Source: Acidimicrobiia bacterium
GTDB taxonomy: Bacteria; Actinomycetota; Acidimicrobiia; Acidimicrobiales; AC-14
Direction of reading: 5' to 3'
NCBI GenBank assembly: GCA_023264995.1
Contig: JAHFUR010000011.1
Span: 1 to 64,000, forward strand
DNA: 64,000 nucleotides
The translations under genes were made by a program, and so were the position numbers. Positions within the stretch are counted from its first letter, which is position 1. The number at the start of each line of letters is the position of its first letter. Below the pieces are notes generated by a model. That model made no database searches. It saw nothing but the letters and a program-made list of their open reading frames with translations, and was not told the DNA's origin. Of this stretch, positions 26,059 through 34,259 are shown piece by piece.

Positions 26059-27698
26059 CTCGATCGTGTCGATCGGGCCAGCTCCGGGTCCGGTCGCAGG
26101 TGGCGGGATTCAGGCACGGGCGCGACCCCGGTCGAACTGCCTCGGGTCGTCAACGAGGAGGCGACGGGCGCCGACGTGAGCGCGAAGGCGTACACCCGGC
26201 TGCGCAACCTGCCCATCCGCTCCCCTGGTGTGAGCCAGCCGACGGCGACCACAAGGGCGATCGCCGCGAGTGTCGCAACGAGGAGGGTGGCGCTGACCGG
26301 CTCGGCGACTTGGCCGGGGATCGCCTCGGCGACGTAGGTCTCCAGCGCAGCCAACCCGCCGATGTAGGCGAACACTCCGGCGGCGGCACCCAACGCCGCG
26401 GTTGCGATCGCCGGGACCGGCCGGAACGGGGCCGAGCGGAGCCACCCGTCGGCGGCCCGGGCTGCCGTCGCCCATGCGAACAGCGTCACGAGCACGCCCG
26501 CCGCCGACGACAGGTGCGGCTGGATGACCAGGTACGCGGCCCATAGTGCCGCAGCCGGCACGACCAGCGCGACACCCAGCCGAACGCTACGGGCGACGAG
26601 ATGTGGGGCGGGGCGTTGCCGGTGCCGGTGATGAGCCGTGACCGAGCCACCCGCCCCAAGGAACAGCGCCGCCTTGTACATGCCGTGCCCGACGATGTGG
26701 AGCAACGCTGCGGGGAGCGCCCCGATGGCCACCTGCACCGTCATGAACCCCATCTGCCCGGCTGTGGACCACGCCAGGTTCCCCTTCACGTCGCTGCGCA
26801 CCAGCTTCACGGTCGTCGCGTAACAGGCCGTGATGGCGCCCGCGGCGAAGGCCAGGTGCGTCGCCGCAGCCGAGGACCCGAAGACCGGAGCCAGTCGCAC
26901 CAACAGCATGCCGGCGCCGTTGACCACGCCGGCGTGGAGCAGCGCCGAGACCGGCGTAGGGGCGGCGATCGTGGTGGGTAGCCACTGGTGGACGGGTACC
27001 AGCGCGGACCGGGAGATGCCGGCGACGGTCAGCAGTACGGCGACTACCCACAGGACGTTCCCACCGAGCACCGGTATCGACGCGTGAGCGAGCTCGCTGG
27101 CGGCGGCGCCCGGCGAGCGGAGGTCAACTTCACCGACGGAGACCAAGGCGACCAGCGTGGCGACCAGGAGCGCCGCGTCTCCGATCCAAAGGCTGCGCAG
27201 GGTTCGCCGGGAGGCCCGCCGCGCCGGTTGCCAGGTCGCCCGGTGGGTCACCAGCGAGGCCAGCGCCACGCCGGCCACGATCCAGGCGGCGCACAGGAGG
27301 CTCAGGGTCGCGGCGAGGGCCACCGATGTCGTCGCGGCGGTCAGCAACGAGGCCAGCGCGAAGAAGCGGCTGGCGAAGAGATCCCCCTGCATATTGCGGC
27401 TGGCGAAGGACTGCACGACCAGGCCAACGCCGGTGGTGAGCAAGCCCAACAGAGTGGTGACCCGGCTCGCATACAGGCCAAAGAGCGCATGGCCATCGCC
27501 CCCCTCGACCACGGCTGCCAAGGGCCCGTTCACGGCCACGACGACCGCCACCACGACCGCGGCGGCGAAGGCAGCAGCTGCCGCCCGTACCGCCCACCGG
27601 GAGGCCCGGTCCCCGGCGGGGCGCAGCAGGGCGATCGCCGCGGCGGCGGTCACCGGCAGCGCGGGGACGACAATGACCAACGTGTCGGACAGCGTCAT
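26055..27698 (-). CDS. dabB: proton-conducting membrane subunit DabB (NuoL/MrpA-like)
   Basis: 547 aa with about 13 hydrophobic helices of the NADH-quinone oxidoreductase subunit 5 family. Conserved antiporter segments include VPVHQWLPTTIAAPTPVSAL, LHAGVVNGAGMLLVRLAPVF, KGNLAWSTAGQMGFM and HIVGHGMYKAALFLGAG, with channel His and Lys residues. Paired with dabA and not with other nuo or mrp genes, it fits DabB, which couples cation flow to CO2 hydration by DabA. ATG at 27698; 48 non-coding bases separate it from the Nudix-ThiE gene. Confidence 0.92.
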   Translation of the reverse strand: MTLSDTLVIVVPALPVTAAAAIALLRPAGDRASRWAVRAAAAAFAAAVVVAVVVAVNGPLAAVVEGGDGHALFGLYASRVTTLLGLLTTGVGLVVQSFASRNMQGDLFASRFFALASLLTAATTSVALAATLSLLCAAWIVAGVALASLVTHRATWQPARRASRRTLRSLWIGDAALLVATLVALVSVGEVDLRSPGAAASELAHASIPVLGGNVLWVVAVLLTVAGISRSALVPVHQWLPTTIAAPTPVSALLHAGVVNGAGMLLVRLAPVFGSSAAATHLAFAAGAITACYATTVKLVRSDVKGNLAWSTAGQMGFMTVQVAIGALPAALLHIVGHGMYKAALFLGAGGSVTAHHRHRQRPAPHLVARSVRLGVALVVPAAALWAAYLVIQPHLSSAAGVLVTLFAWATAARAADGWLRSAPFRPVPAIATAALGAAAGVFAYIGGLAALETYVAEAIPGQVAEPVSATLLVATLAAIALVVAVGWLTPGERMGRLRSRVYAFALTSAPVASSLTTRGSSTGVAPVPESRHLRPDPELARSTRSR

Positions 27699-27746
27699 CT
27701 CGACCGAGGATCCCTACCCAGCAAACGCTTGACTGCCATTTGGTTG

Positions 27747-28745
27747 TTAGGCGCTGTCCCCGTTGCCGCGCGACCCCGAGAGGCGGGAAATGTCGACCGC
27801 CACACCCAGCGCCCCTGCCGCTCGCGCCGCTTCGACGTGACCAGGTCCCAGGCCCCCTTGGGCGTAGACGGGCAAGGGGCTGGCCGCCACCAGCGCCTGC
27901 AGTCCGTCCCAGCCAAATGCCTGGTCTCCAGGATGCGCAGCGGTGGGTAGCACTGGCGACAGGAGGGCGACGTCGGCACCCAGTGCGCTAGCGCGCTCGA
28001 GGTCTCGTGCGTTGTGAGCAGACACCGCCCACAGGCCCGTCGGCGGCCGCTCTATCAGACCGGCCAGCGCGCCGGCGGAGCTGTGAAGCCCGCAGGCACC
28101 AGCCTGGCGTGCCTCCAGCGCTGTCCCAGAGAGGAGCACGCGCAGCCCGGTCCCCCGCCGGAGCTGGCACAGCCGACGGGTGAGCTGGACACGCTGACCA
28201 GGTGCGAGATCCAGTGCTCGCACGATCAAGAGGCGCAGGCCGCCGGCTGCCAACCACGGAATGCTCGCCAGCAGCTCTTCGGGTGCGCCCGGCGCGTGGT
28301 CCACCCGGGCGACGCCCACCAGCTCAGGGAGCCCCAACGTGGCAATAGCGAGCTCGTTGCTCGGCAGCAGTGGCCCGACCGTCGGACGGGCGGGCTCCAC
28401 CCATGCCACCTGCTGGCCTTCCCTCCCCTTCGGCTCGCCCGACCACCGGCGCACGTTGAACCAGTGCAGCCGCACCCGCTTGGTCGGGAAGTCGTGCTCG
28501 TAGACCCGCCACGGCGCCAGCTCGAGCGCGTGGACACCGACCTCCTCAAGCAGCTCGCGGGCTGCGGCCTGGACCGGGCTCTCGCCGGGCTCGACCTGGC
28601 CCCCGGGCAGCTCCCAGAAGCCGGCCGCGTCCTTGCCGGGCTTGCGCTGCGCGAGCAACACGCGCCCATCGGGCGCGCGGAGGACGCCGACCGCCACGTC
28701 AACCACCGGACGACCGAGGAGGGGCAACCGGCGGGCGGGCGGCAT
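27747..28745 (-). CDS. Nudix hydrolase (MutT-like) fused to a ThiE-like domain
   Basis: 332 aa. Residues 1-140 are a MutT-type Nudix domain: GFWELPGGQVEPGES and AARELLEEVGV form the Nudix box, and the KPGKDAAGFWELPGG context is that of 8-oxo-dGTP diphosphatase. Residues ~160-325 are a thiamine-phosphate-synthase-like barrel (GLHSSAGALAGLI, WAVSAHNARDLERASALGAD, VYAQGGLGPGHVEAARAAGA). This fusion is usual in gammaproteobacteria and unexpected in an actinobacterium. Its ATG overlaps the end of the 83-aa gene by one base, placing it in the carboxysome unit. Confidence 0.85.
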   Translation of the reverse strand: MPPARRLPLLGRPVVDVAVGVLRAPDGRVLLAQRKPGKDAAGFWELPGGQVEPGESPVQAAARELLEEVGVHALELAPWRVYEHDFPTKRVRLHWFNVRRWSGEPKGREGQQVAWVEPARPTVGPLLPSNELAIATLGLPELVGVARVDHAPGAPEELLASIPWLAAGGLRLLIVRALDLAPGQRVQLTRRLCQLRRGTGLRVLLSGTALEARQAGACGLHSSAGALAGLIERPPTGLWAVSAHNARDLERASALGADVALLSPVLPTAAHPGDQAFGWDGLQALVAASPLPVYAQGGLGPGHVEAARAAGALGVAVDISRLSGSRGNGDSA

Positions 28746-28996
28746 CAGTCCGGCCAGACGGGTAGCGGGTACAGCGCACTGGGTCGCCGTCGCAACTGCG
28801 TCGTCGCCCGGTGCTCAGGGTCTACCGGCGCGGTCTCGGTCGCAGGGGCCGCGACCCCACCGGCATCCCCGGTCCGGGCATCCTGGGCGAGAGGCTCGCC
28901 CTCGGCGCCGAGCTGTTGGGCGCCATCCTTCGCCTCCGCCGAGGCCTCGGGCCGCTGGCTCGCTGGGGAGGTGGTGCGGCGTCTGGCGGGTGTCAT
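28745..28996 (-). CDS. small Ala/Pro/Glu-rich protein of the carboxysome operon, unknown
   Basis: 83 aa, not recognised. ATG at 28996, one base after the acRAF stop, with GGAGG about ten bases upstream; its last base is the first of the next start. The N-terminal part is basic (MTPARRRTTSPASQR), the middle is Ala/Glu/Gln/Pro-rich and looks disordered, and the C-terminus is a compact basic-aromatic tail, RRRPSALYPLPVWPD. Position between acRAF and Nudix-ThiE and strict coupling indicate it is translated with carboxysome genes. It could be a disordered adaptor, but this is only inference. Confidence 0.65.
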   Translation of the reverse strand: MTPARRRTTSPASQRPEASAEAKDGAQQLGAEGEPLAQDARTGDAGGVAAPATETAPVDPEHRATTQLRRRPSALYPLPVWPD

Positions 28997-28997
28997 G

Positions 28998-29273
28998 TCA
29001 GGTTACCTCCAACCTAGCGATTGCCTCGGCGCGCGTAGCGAAGTCTCGTGCCTCCGCGTCGACAGCCCCTCCATCCGGGCCATGCACCGAGACGGTGACA
29101 TGGGTCCGGGTGAAGCTCAGATCCGGATAGAGCCCGGTCTCCTTCGACAGGCTTGCGAGCCGGTCGAGGAAGCCTGCTGTTTCGGAGTAGTCGGCGAACT
29201 CGAAGCGGCGGTACAACGACGGTGGTCGCTCGACCGCTTTCCAGCCTTCCGGCAATCGGGATTCTGTCGTCAC
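28998..29273 (-). CDS. acRAF: alpha-carboxysome RuBisCO assembly factor (pterin dehydratase-like)
   Basis: 91 aa, GTG start at 29273 preceded by GAGGAG. Pterin-4a-carbinolamine-dehydratase fold: LPEGWKAVERPPSLYRRFEF, FADYSETAGFLDRLASLSKE, and THVTVSVHGPDGGAVDAEARDFA. The dehydratase active-site motif (HHP..) is not intact: the corresponding region reads LYPDLSFTRTHV, as expected for acRAF rather than a true PCD. In other alpha-carboxysome operons this protein assists RuBisCO folding or assembly. Located after csoS1 as the first gene past the hairpin spacer. Confidence 0.85.
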   Translation of the reverse strand: MTTESRLPEGWKAVERPPSLYRRFEFADYSETAGFLDRLASLSKETGLYPDLSFTRTHVTVSVHGPDGGAVDAEARDFATRAEAIARLEVT

Positions 29274-29297
29274 GTGATTCTCCTCGTCGGTGAATGG

Positions 29298-29391
29298 GAT
29301 CCTGAACGCCAGCCGAACTCCTGGCGTTCAGGATCGCCGCCCGAGCTGGGCGCCTGGCCCAGCTCGCCGCCTCCGCAGTACCGCGGCGGAG
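29298..29391 (-). promoter_or_regulatory. three consecutive hairpins between csoS1 and acRAF
   Basis: GATCCTGAACGCCAG (29298-29312) pairs perfectly with 29321-29335 (15 bp, 8-base loop). GAGCTGGGC (29343-29351) pairs with 29357-29365 (9 bp). CTCCGC (29371-29376) pairs with GCGGAG (29386-29391). All lie in the 140-base spacer of the operon and none has a T run, so mRNA processing or partial attenuation separating abundant shell-gene mRNA from downstream genes is likelier than full termination. Confidence 0.75.
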
Positions 29392-29413
29392 CGAATCATC
29401 ACCTTGAGGACGC

Positions 29414-29743
29414 TTAGACCGGCGCGACCTGGGTCTCGCGGGGGCTGTCGGGAAGGATCGCCTCGACCTCGCTGTGGGGCCGGGCGATGATGTGGGCGGC
29501 GGCCAGGCCGTCGCCCACGCGCTCGCACGCGTCAGCACCGGCACGGACTGCCGCGTTGACGGCACCCGTCTCACCACGCACCAGCACGGTGACGTAGCCG
29601 CCGCCGACGAACTGCCGGCCGATCAGCCGCACCTCTGACGCCTTGGTCATGGCGTCGGCAGCCTCGATCGCGGGGACGAGGCCCCGGGTCTCGATCATGC
29701 CCAGGGCAATCCCCGGAATGTCAGAACTTCCATTGTTGGCCAT
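29414..29743 (-). CDS. csoS1: carboxysome hexameric shell protein CsoS1 (BMC domain)
   Basis: 109 aa single BMC domain. IALGMIETRGLVPAIEAADAM, EVRLIGRQFVGGGYVTVLVRG (pore loop region) and GAVNAAVRAGADACER are diagnostic, and HIIARPHSEVEAILP closes the domain. It forms the hexagonal tiles of the shell facets. ATG at 29743 with GAGGAAAG upstream. It is the only BMC-H gene in the window, where many alpha-carboxysome operons carry two or three paralogues, so others may be elsewhere in the genome. Confidence 0.96.
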   Translation of the reverse strand: MANNGSSDIPGIALGMIETRGLVPAIEAADAMTKASEVRLIGRQFVGGGYVTVLVRGETGAVNAAVRAGADACERVGDGLAAAHIIARPHSEVEAILPDSPRETQVAPV

Positions 29744-29805
29744 CTGCTTCGCTTTCCTCCGTATGTGAGTTGAGATCGGGTGTTACAGGGTGGGAGTCGA
29801 CCGGG

Positions 29806-30066
29806 TCAGCCGCGCCATCGCTCCTCGCTCCAGTGGTCGATGATCCCGCCAATGGTGAGGTCGGTGGTGATGCTGTAATCGCCGGCGGCATGGCGGGCCG
29901 CCGAGGTGCTGATGGTGATGACGAAGTCGCCGGGTCTTGTGCCAACCGGGTCCAGCGCCACTTCGAGTTCGCCGCCTTCGTCCTCGACCACTCGTAGCGA
30001 CTTGCTCTGGAGCGTGGGGGTTCGACTGGTGGCGACGAGGTCCCCCACAACGCGCTGGATGTTCAT
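29806..30066 (-). CDS. csoS4B: carboxysome pentameric vertex protein CsoS4B
   Basis: 86 aa EutN/CcmL-type protein: MNIQRVVGDLVATSRTPTL, LKSLRVV-like strand, ALDPVGTRPGDFVITISTSA and TDLTIGGIIDHW. Pentamers cap the vertices of the shell. The ATG overlaps the csoS4A stop (ATGA). Upstream frame extension is only the shadow of csoS4A. Confidence 0.94.
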   Translation of the reverse strand: MNIQRVVGDLVATSRTPTLQSKSLRVVEDEGGELEVALDPVGTRPGDFVITISTSAARHAAGDYSITTDLTIGGIIDHWSEERWRG

Positions 30067-30410
30067 CGCCCCGCCCCTCGGCTTCGAGATGGAGCGACCG
30101 GCTCCACGACCGACAGCTCCGGCTTCGCAGCGGGCGCCTCCCCTGGGGTGGCTTGTCCCGGGGCGTCCTCGTCCCAGTAGTCGATGATGCCGACGATGGT
30201 CAGGTCGCTCGGGTAGTCCTTGTGGCCAGCGGCTTCGCGCGCCGCCGAACTCCCACACGCGATCACCCAGTCGCCGGGCTTGCAGCCGACGGGGTCAACC
30301 GCCACCTGCTTGCTTCCCTTGCGGTCCACAACGACCAGCAGCCGCTGGAGCTCGAGGCCTTGGATGCGAGCTGTTGCCACCAGCGTGCCTTCGACACAGA
30401 AGATCTTCAT
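30063..30410 (-). CDS. csoS4A: carboxysome pentameric vertex protein CsoS4A
   Basis: 115 aa EutN/CcmL-type protein: MKIFCVEGTLVATARIQGLE, AVDPVGCKPGDWVIACGSSA and DLTIVGIIDYWDE. It has an extra ~35-residue Ala/Pro/Glu-rich C-terminal tail (APGQATPGEAPAAKPEL) absent from CsoS4B and from typical CsoS4A. The ATG overlaps the csoSCA stop, and the stop overlaps the csoS4B start. Confidence 0.94.
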   Translation of the reverse strand: MKIFCVEGTLVATARIQGLELQRLLVVVDRKGSKQVAVDPVGCKPGDWVIACGSSAAREAAGHKDYPSDLTIVGIIDYWDEDAPGQATPGEAPAAKPELSVVEPVAPSRSRGAGR

Positions 30411-31954
30411 CGTGCCTCCTCCCGTCGCTCGGCCTCGACCAGCTCCAGCCGCGACTGGCCCCGTGCTCGCACGAACCCTTGGACGACGAGGCCGTCGGTG
30501 CCGGCCCGACCTGCGTACCGGGTCTCGATGGCGGCGGTGAGGCGGCGAGCACGTGCCTGCGCGCTGGCGCAGGCGCCGGGGATGCGCTCGTCGTAGGCGA
30601 CGTGCACGAGCACCGGCACCGCAAGCCCGTGCGGCGCATTCGTCCTGCGGAGGATGTTGAAGCCGACGTCGAGGTCGACGGCACCTTCCTCGAGCGTACG
30701 CATCTGGGCCTGGAAGGCAAGGTTGCGCAGCTGCACGTCGTCGATCGCGTCGCCGGCCACGAGCAGCTTCTCGGTGTGGCCGGGATCGGCGTACATGCCG
30801 CCGATCCAGCCCAGAACTGCGTCGACTTGACCGATGTTGTTCTTCAGTAGGTAGCCACAGAGCCAGCGCATGCCCTCGGTGGCGGCGTCGGCCGCGTCCA
30901 CGCCCGTGGCGTCGGCGACCGCTTGGCGGATGTACTCCTTGGCCGCCTCACGCTCGAGGCTCGCAGTCTGCTCGTAGAGCGCGGCGCTGGAAACGAAGCG
31001 GCTCACGTCGGTCTTCCCAGCGGCGTCGGGAACGTGGACGCGGATGGCGTCGGTGTCAGTGTCCACCCCGACGAGCAGGGTGGCCACGCTCGCCCCACAG
31101 CACTGGGTGGACTCGACGGCCCCCTCGAACTGCTGGAGCAGCGCCAGCAGGGCAGTGGCAGCGCGCGTCTCGTCACTGCCGTGGGCGGCACAGCCTTGAT
31201 GGCGGGGGTCGGCGCTGCTGAAGTGGTAGAGCCCGATCTTCAGGTAGCGGGTGGGCTCGCTGGCGTCGTTCGGACGGCCTTCGCGCCAGCGCCGCAGCTC
31301 CACCGACTCCCAGCGGTGCAGCGCGTCCTCCACGTCGAACATGGCGCCGGCGTAGGCGTCGTGCCACACCACGACCGCAGGCGGCACTCGCAGGATGAAG
31401 TCCACCGCGCCCAGGAGGCGCCCATCGGAGCAGGAGGTGATGTCGACGGCGTGGAACCCGAAGCGCTGGATCAGCACCTCGGCGCTCTCGCCCTCGTCGA
31501 GCAGGGCGGCGAGGTTGCGTTCGAACTCGCGCTCCACCAGGTTGGCGAAGGTCCCGAGCACGCACCGGGCATGGAGGCGGCCGAGGTCCAGCGGTGTGCT
31601 CCAGGACGCCTCGCACTCGCTCGCCGGGATGTCGACCCCGAGTGAGTTGGCCAGCTCGTGCTGCGCAACCTCGGGGAAGCCGTCGTCGAACTGGCGCGGC
31701 GCCAGCCGGCGCAGGACGGGTTGGATCATCTCGAAGGCGGCCTCGATCTCCTCGGCTCGCTGCTTCAGTGCCGCGCTGAGCGCCGGCTCCGCCAGCGGAT
31801 GCCCGCCGGCCGGGGCACCGGACCTGACCGCCCCGTTCGGGGCTGCCCGGCCCGACGGCGCCTTCACCGTCGCCACCGCGACCGGGCGCGGCCACGCAGC
31901 AGCCTCGCCCCATGGCGCGAGCCACCGGCCATCGGGCTGGAGCAGGGACTTCAT
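30407..31954 (-). CDS. csoSCA: carboxysomal carbonic anhydrase CsoSCA
   Basis: 515 aa, the family's usual length. It converts bicarbonate to CO2 inside the carboxysome. Zinc-site region: DITSCSDGRLLGAVDF (Cys, with the Asp-Arg dyad), GCAAHGSDETRAA (His) and VESTQCCGASVATLLVGVDT (Cys). The N-terminal extension of ~60 residues, WLAPWGEAAAWPRP and onward, is low complexity, where a RuBisCO- or CsoS2-binding segment sits in other species. The C-terminal third carries the degenerate second CA-like domain. Overlaps csoS2 and csoS4A by 4 bases each. Confidence 0.95.
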   Translation of the reverse strand: MKSLLQPDGRWLAPWGEAAAWPRPVAVATVKAPSGRAAPNGAVRSGAPAGGHPLAEPALSAALKQRAEEIEAAFEMIQPVLRRLAPRQFDDGFPEVAQHELANSLGVDIPASECEASWSTPLDLGRLHARCVLGTFANLVEREFERNLAALLDEGESAEVLIQRFGFHAVDITSCSDGRLLGAVDFILRVPPAVVVWHDAYAGAMFDVEDALHRWESVELRRWREGRPNDASEPTRYLKIGLYHFSSADPRHQGCAAHGSDETRAATALLALLQQFEGAVESTQCCGASVATLLVGVDTDTDAIRVHVPDAAGKTDVSRFVSSAALYEQTASLEREAAKEYIRQAVADATGVDAADAATEGMRWLCGYLLKNNIGQVDAVLGWIGGMYADPGHTEKLLVAGDAIDDVQLRNLAFQAQMRTLEEGAVDLDVGFNILRRTNAPHGLAVPVLVHVAYDERIPGACASAQARARRLTAAIETRYAGRAGTDGLVVQGFVRARGQSRLELVEAERREEAR

Positions 31955-34257
31955 CCCTGGGCTCCGCCGGAGACGGTGACCCTGACCCCGTCCTTCGGGC
32001 TTCCACCAACTCGGCCAGTGACCCTGGCGTTCTCATTCGGCGCCCCGGGCGTGGCCAGGTCCTTGAACCGGCGTGCGCCGGCCCAAGCGTTGGAGTCGCC
32101 GCCGCCCTCGGTGGGGTTCCGCCCGGCCGCGATGTAGCCCTCGGTGCCGGTCACCAGGCCGTGAGACGTCCAGGCGGCGGCGGAACCGGTGATCGCACGA
32201 CCGTCGGTGCGCCCTTCGCCCGTGATCGGCGTTCGCGTGCCCTCACGAGCCTGGACGGTGCGGGGCCGGAACAGGAACTCGCTGTTGCCGGTCACCTTGT
32301 CGGCGCTGATGGCGAAGGCCCCGGTGATGCGACCAGGCACGCAGGACGCGGGCGGTGCCACCTCGATGTCCTTCTTCGCCGACTCCCTGCCGGCCAGACG
32401 ACGGGCCTGGGCCACCGGGAAGGACCCGCGGGCCCAGTCGGCGGCCGCCGGCTCTGCGGGCCGCATGTCGCCGTAGTACGACGACCCGGTGATGTCGTTG
32501 CGAGCGCCGCGCTGGATGCCGGTCACCAGCTTGGACTGCATGGGGAGATCGCCGGTCACCGCCACACCGCCGAGCCTGGGCCCGAGGCGGTCGGTCGCCG
32601 GGTCGACCTCGCCGGGCTCGCACCTTCCGAACATGCCGGATGGCCCCTGGTAGGGCGTGCCCGTCACCGGGCGGCAGACACCCGGCTCGTCGCCGGTGAC
32701 ATTGGGGCGGTGTTCAAGGCTGGGGCCGGTGACCTGCTGGCCCCTCCAGGTCTGAGCCACGGTCACCTTGGTGGCGGTCACCGGGTCGAGACGTGTCCGG
32801 TCGAGGTGGGCGGCCGGCGCGGTACCGCCGCCGATGGCACCGCACTCGGTGGAGTAGAGGTTCTGGTACTGGTCGCCGGTGATCGGGCGGCAGGCGCCGG
32901 CCTCGTTCCCGGTGACCCGCCCGCTGCGGCCGACGGCCGTGCCGGTGACGGCCAGCCCTCCGTCGCTGTTCTCCAGCGCCGGCCCGGTCGGCGATTGGAC
33001 TCTCAGCCGGCCGCCGACCGCGGTCGCGCCGTGGGGGTCGGCCCGGCGGGGGAACTGCGCCGACTGGTAGGCGACGCCGGTGCGCGGCGTCAGATCGTCG
33101 TCGAGCCGCTGGTCGGCTTCGCCAGTGATGAGGAGGTGTTCGCCGGCTTCGTCACCGGTGATGGGCACGTTGCCCCGAACGGCGGTGCCCGAGACGACCA
33201 GGCCCTGCGGCGTCCGCATCAGCCCGACCTTGACCCCGGCGCCCGGCGCGGGGGCCGGGCCATCGGCCGGGAAGTACTGCGTGCCCGACACCGGGTGGGA
33301 AGCGCCGGGCTCCCCGCCCGTGACCTGCACGCCCGGACCGATCCGCACCCCGGTCACGTGCTGGCCGCCGTGGGTGGGCGACGCGATGACCTTGGGAACG
33401 TACCTGACCTGGCCCTGTCCCTGCGGCCCGCTGATCCCCGCGTTGCCCACCGGGGTGGCCTCGGCGCGCTGGGCGCGGGTGCGATCGAGACCCGAGGCGG
33501 CGTTCTCGACGGGCACGTTCTCCAGCGCCGGCGGCGCGCCGGCGCCCATCAGCGCCTGCTTGCCCTGGGACAGCTGGCGGCGGCGCTCCTTGGACACGGT
33601 ACGGCCGAAATGGGCGGAAGCAACGGCGTCGGTCGGGTCGGCGCCGTGACCGTTGGCCGCGGGAGGGGCGCTGGCCCGATTGGCCTGCACGCTTTCGGCG
33701 CCGGCGCCCATCAGCGCCTGCTTGCCCTGGGACAGCTGGCGGCGGCGCTCCTTGGACACGGTACGGCCGAAATGGGCGGAAGCAACGGCGTCGGTCGCGG
33801 CGGCTCGTTCTTCCTGAGCCGCTCGCGTTCCGTTCGGGTCGCCTTGAGCATTGGGGGCGGGGGCCGGCCCCGCCCCGTTGACGTCGAGGTTCTCCGCGGC
33901 GGGCAGTGCGCCGGCGCGGTTCATCGCCTGCTTGCCCTGGGACATCTGGCGGCGGCGCTCCCTGGACACGGTACGGCCGAAGTGAGCCGCCTCCACAGCG
34001 TCGGTCGGGACGGCCCCTTGCTCCCGGGCCCCTTGCGTCCCGTTCGGCTCGACCTGACCGCTGGGAGCAGCGGGAACCGCCCCCGCGCCGGCGGCCTGCT
34101 GGTTCTCTCCGGCGGACGTGCTGGCGCCGTTCAGCGCCTGCTTGCCCTGGGACAGCTGGTGGCGACGGGTCCTCGCCGCGGTGCGACCACCACGGGCAGC
34201 ATCTCGGAACTCGCCCAGCTCAGCGGCGTCGGCGGTGTCGACCGCGTACATTCCCAT
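31951..34257 (-). CDS. csoS2: carboxysome scaffold protein CsoS2
   Basis: 768 aa, intrinsically disordered linker between RuBisCO and shell. The N-region has four RuBisCO-binding repeats: TRRHQLSQGKQALNG, ERRRQMSQGKQAMNR and two of ERRRQLSQGKQALMGAG, spaced 70, 70 and 54 residues. The M-region carries repeated VTG..ITG units (VTGTAVRGNVPITGDEAG, VTGVRIGPGVQVTGGEPG, VTGNEAGACRPITG and others). The C-region ends in the shell-binding peptide GVRVTVSGGAQG. Start ATG at 34257, two bases after the stop of the 50-aa ORF; ATG at 34251 is an alternative. Programmed frameshifting is known in csoS2 of other bacteria. Confidence 0.95.
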   Translation of the reverse strand: MGMYAVDTADAAELGEFRDAARGGRTAARTRRHQLSQGKQALNGASTSAGENQQAAGAGAVPAAPSGQVEPNGTQGAREQGAVPTDAVEAAHFGRTVSRERRRQMSQGKQAMNRAGALPAAENLDVNGAGPAPAPNAQGDPNGTRAAQEERAAATDAVASAHFGRTVSKERRRQLSQGKQALMGAGAESVQANRASAPPAANGHGADPTDAVASAHFGRTVSKERRRQLSQGKQALMGAGAPPALENVPVENAASGLDRTRAQRAEATPVGNAGISGPQGQGQVRYVPKVIASPTHGGQHVTGVRIGPGVQVTGGEPGASHPVSGTQYFPADGPAPAPGAGVKVGLMRTPQGLVVSGTAVRGNVPITGDEAGEHLLITGEADQRLDDDLTPRTGVAYQSAQFPRRADPHGATAVGGRLRVQSPTGPALENSDGGLAVTGTAVGRSGRVTGNEAGACRPITGDQYQNLYSTECGAIGGGTAPAAHLDRTRLDPVTATKVTVAQTWRGQQVTGPSLEHRPNVTGDEPGVCRPVTGTPYQGPSGMFGRCEPGEVDPATDRLGPRLGGVAVTGDLPMQSKLVTGIQRGARNDITGSSYYGDMRPAEPAAADWARGSFPVAQARRLAGRESAKKDIEVAPPASCVPGRITGAFAISADKVTGNSEFLFRPRTVQAREGTRTPITGEGRTDGRAITGSAAAWTSHGLVTGTEGYIAAGRNPTEGGGDSNAWAGARRFKDLATPGAPNENARVTGRVGGSPKDGVRVTVSGGAQG
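33536..33635 (-). repeat. 100-bp direct repeat within csoS2, copy A (copy B at 33698-33797)
   Basis: The 100 bases are identical to 33698-33797, offset 162 bases (54 codons, in frame). They encode DAVASAHFGRTVSKERRR and QLSQGKQALMGAG, i.e. the last two N-repeats. Perfect nucleotide identity points to recent tandem duplication or gene conversion; the other N-repeats differ at synonymous sites. Confidence 0.92.
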
Positions 34258-34259
34258 GC

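Noticed and set aside
33536-33797. CRISPR-like repeat
   Set aside because: Only two long in-frame copies inside csoS2; protein repeats. No CRISPR array or cas gene is seen in the window.
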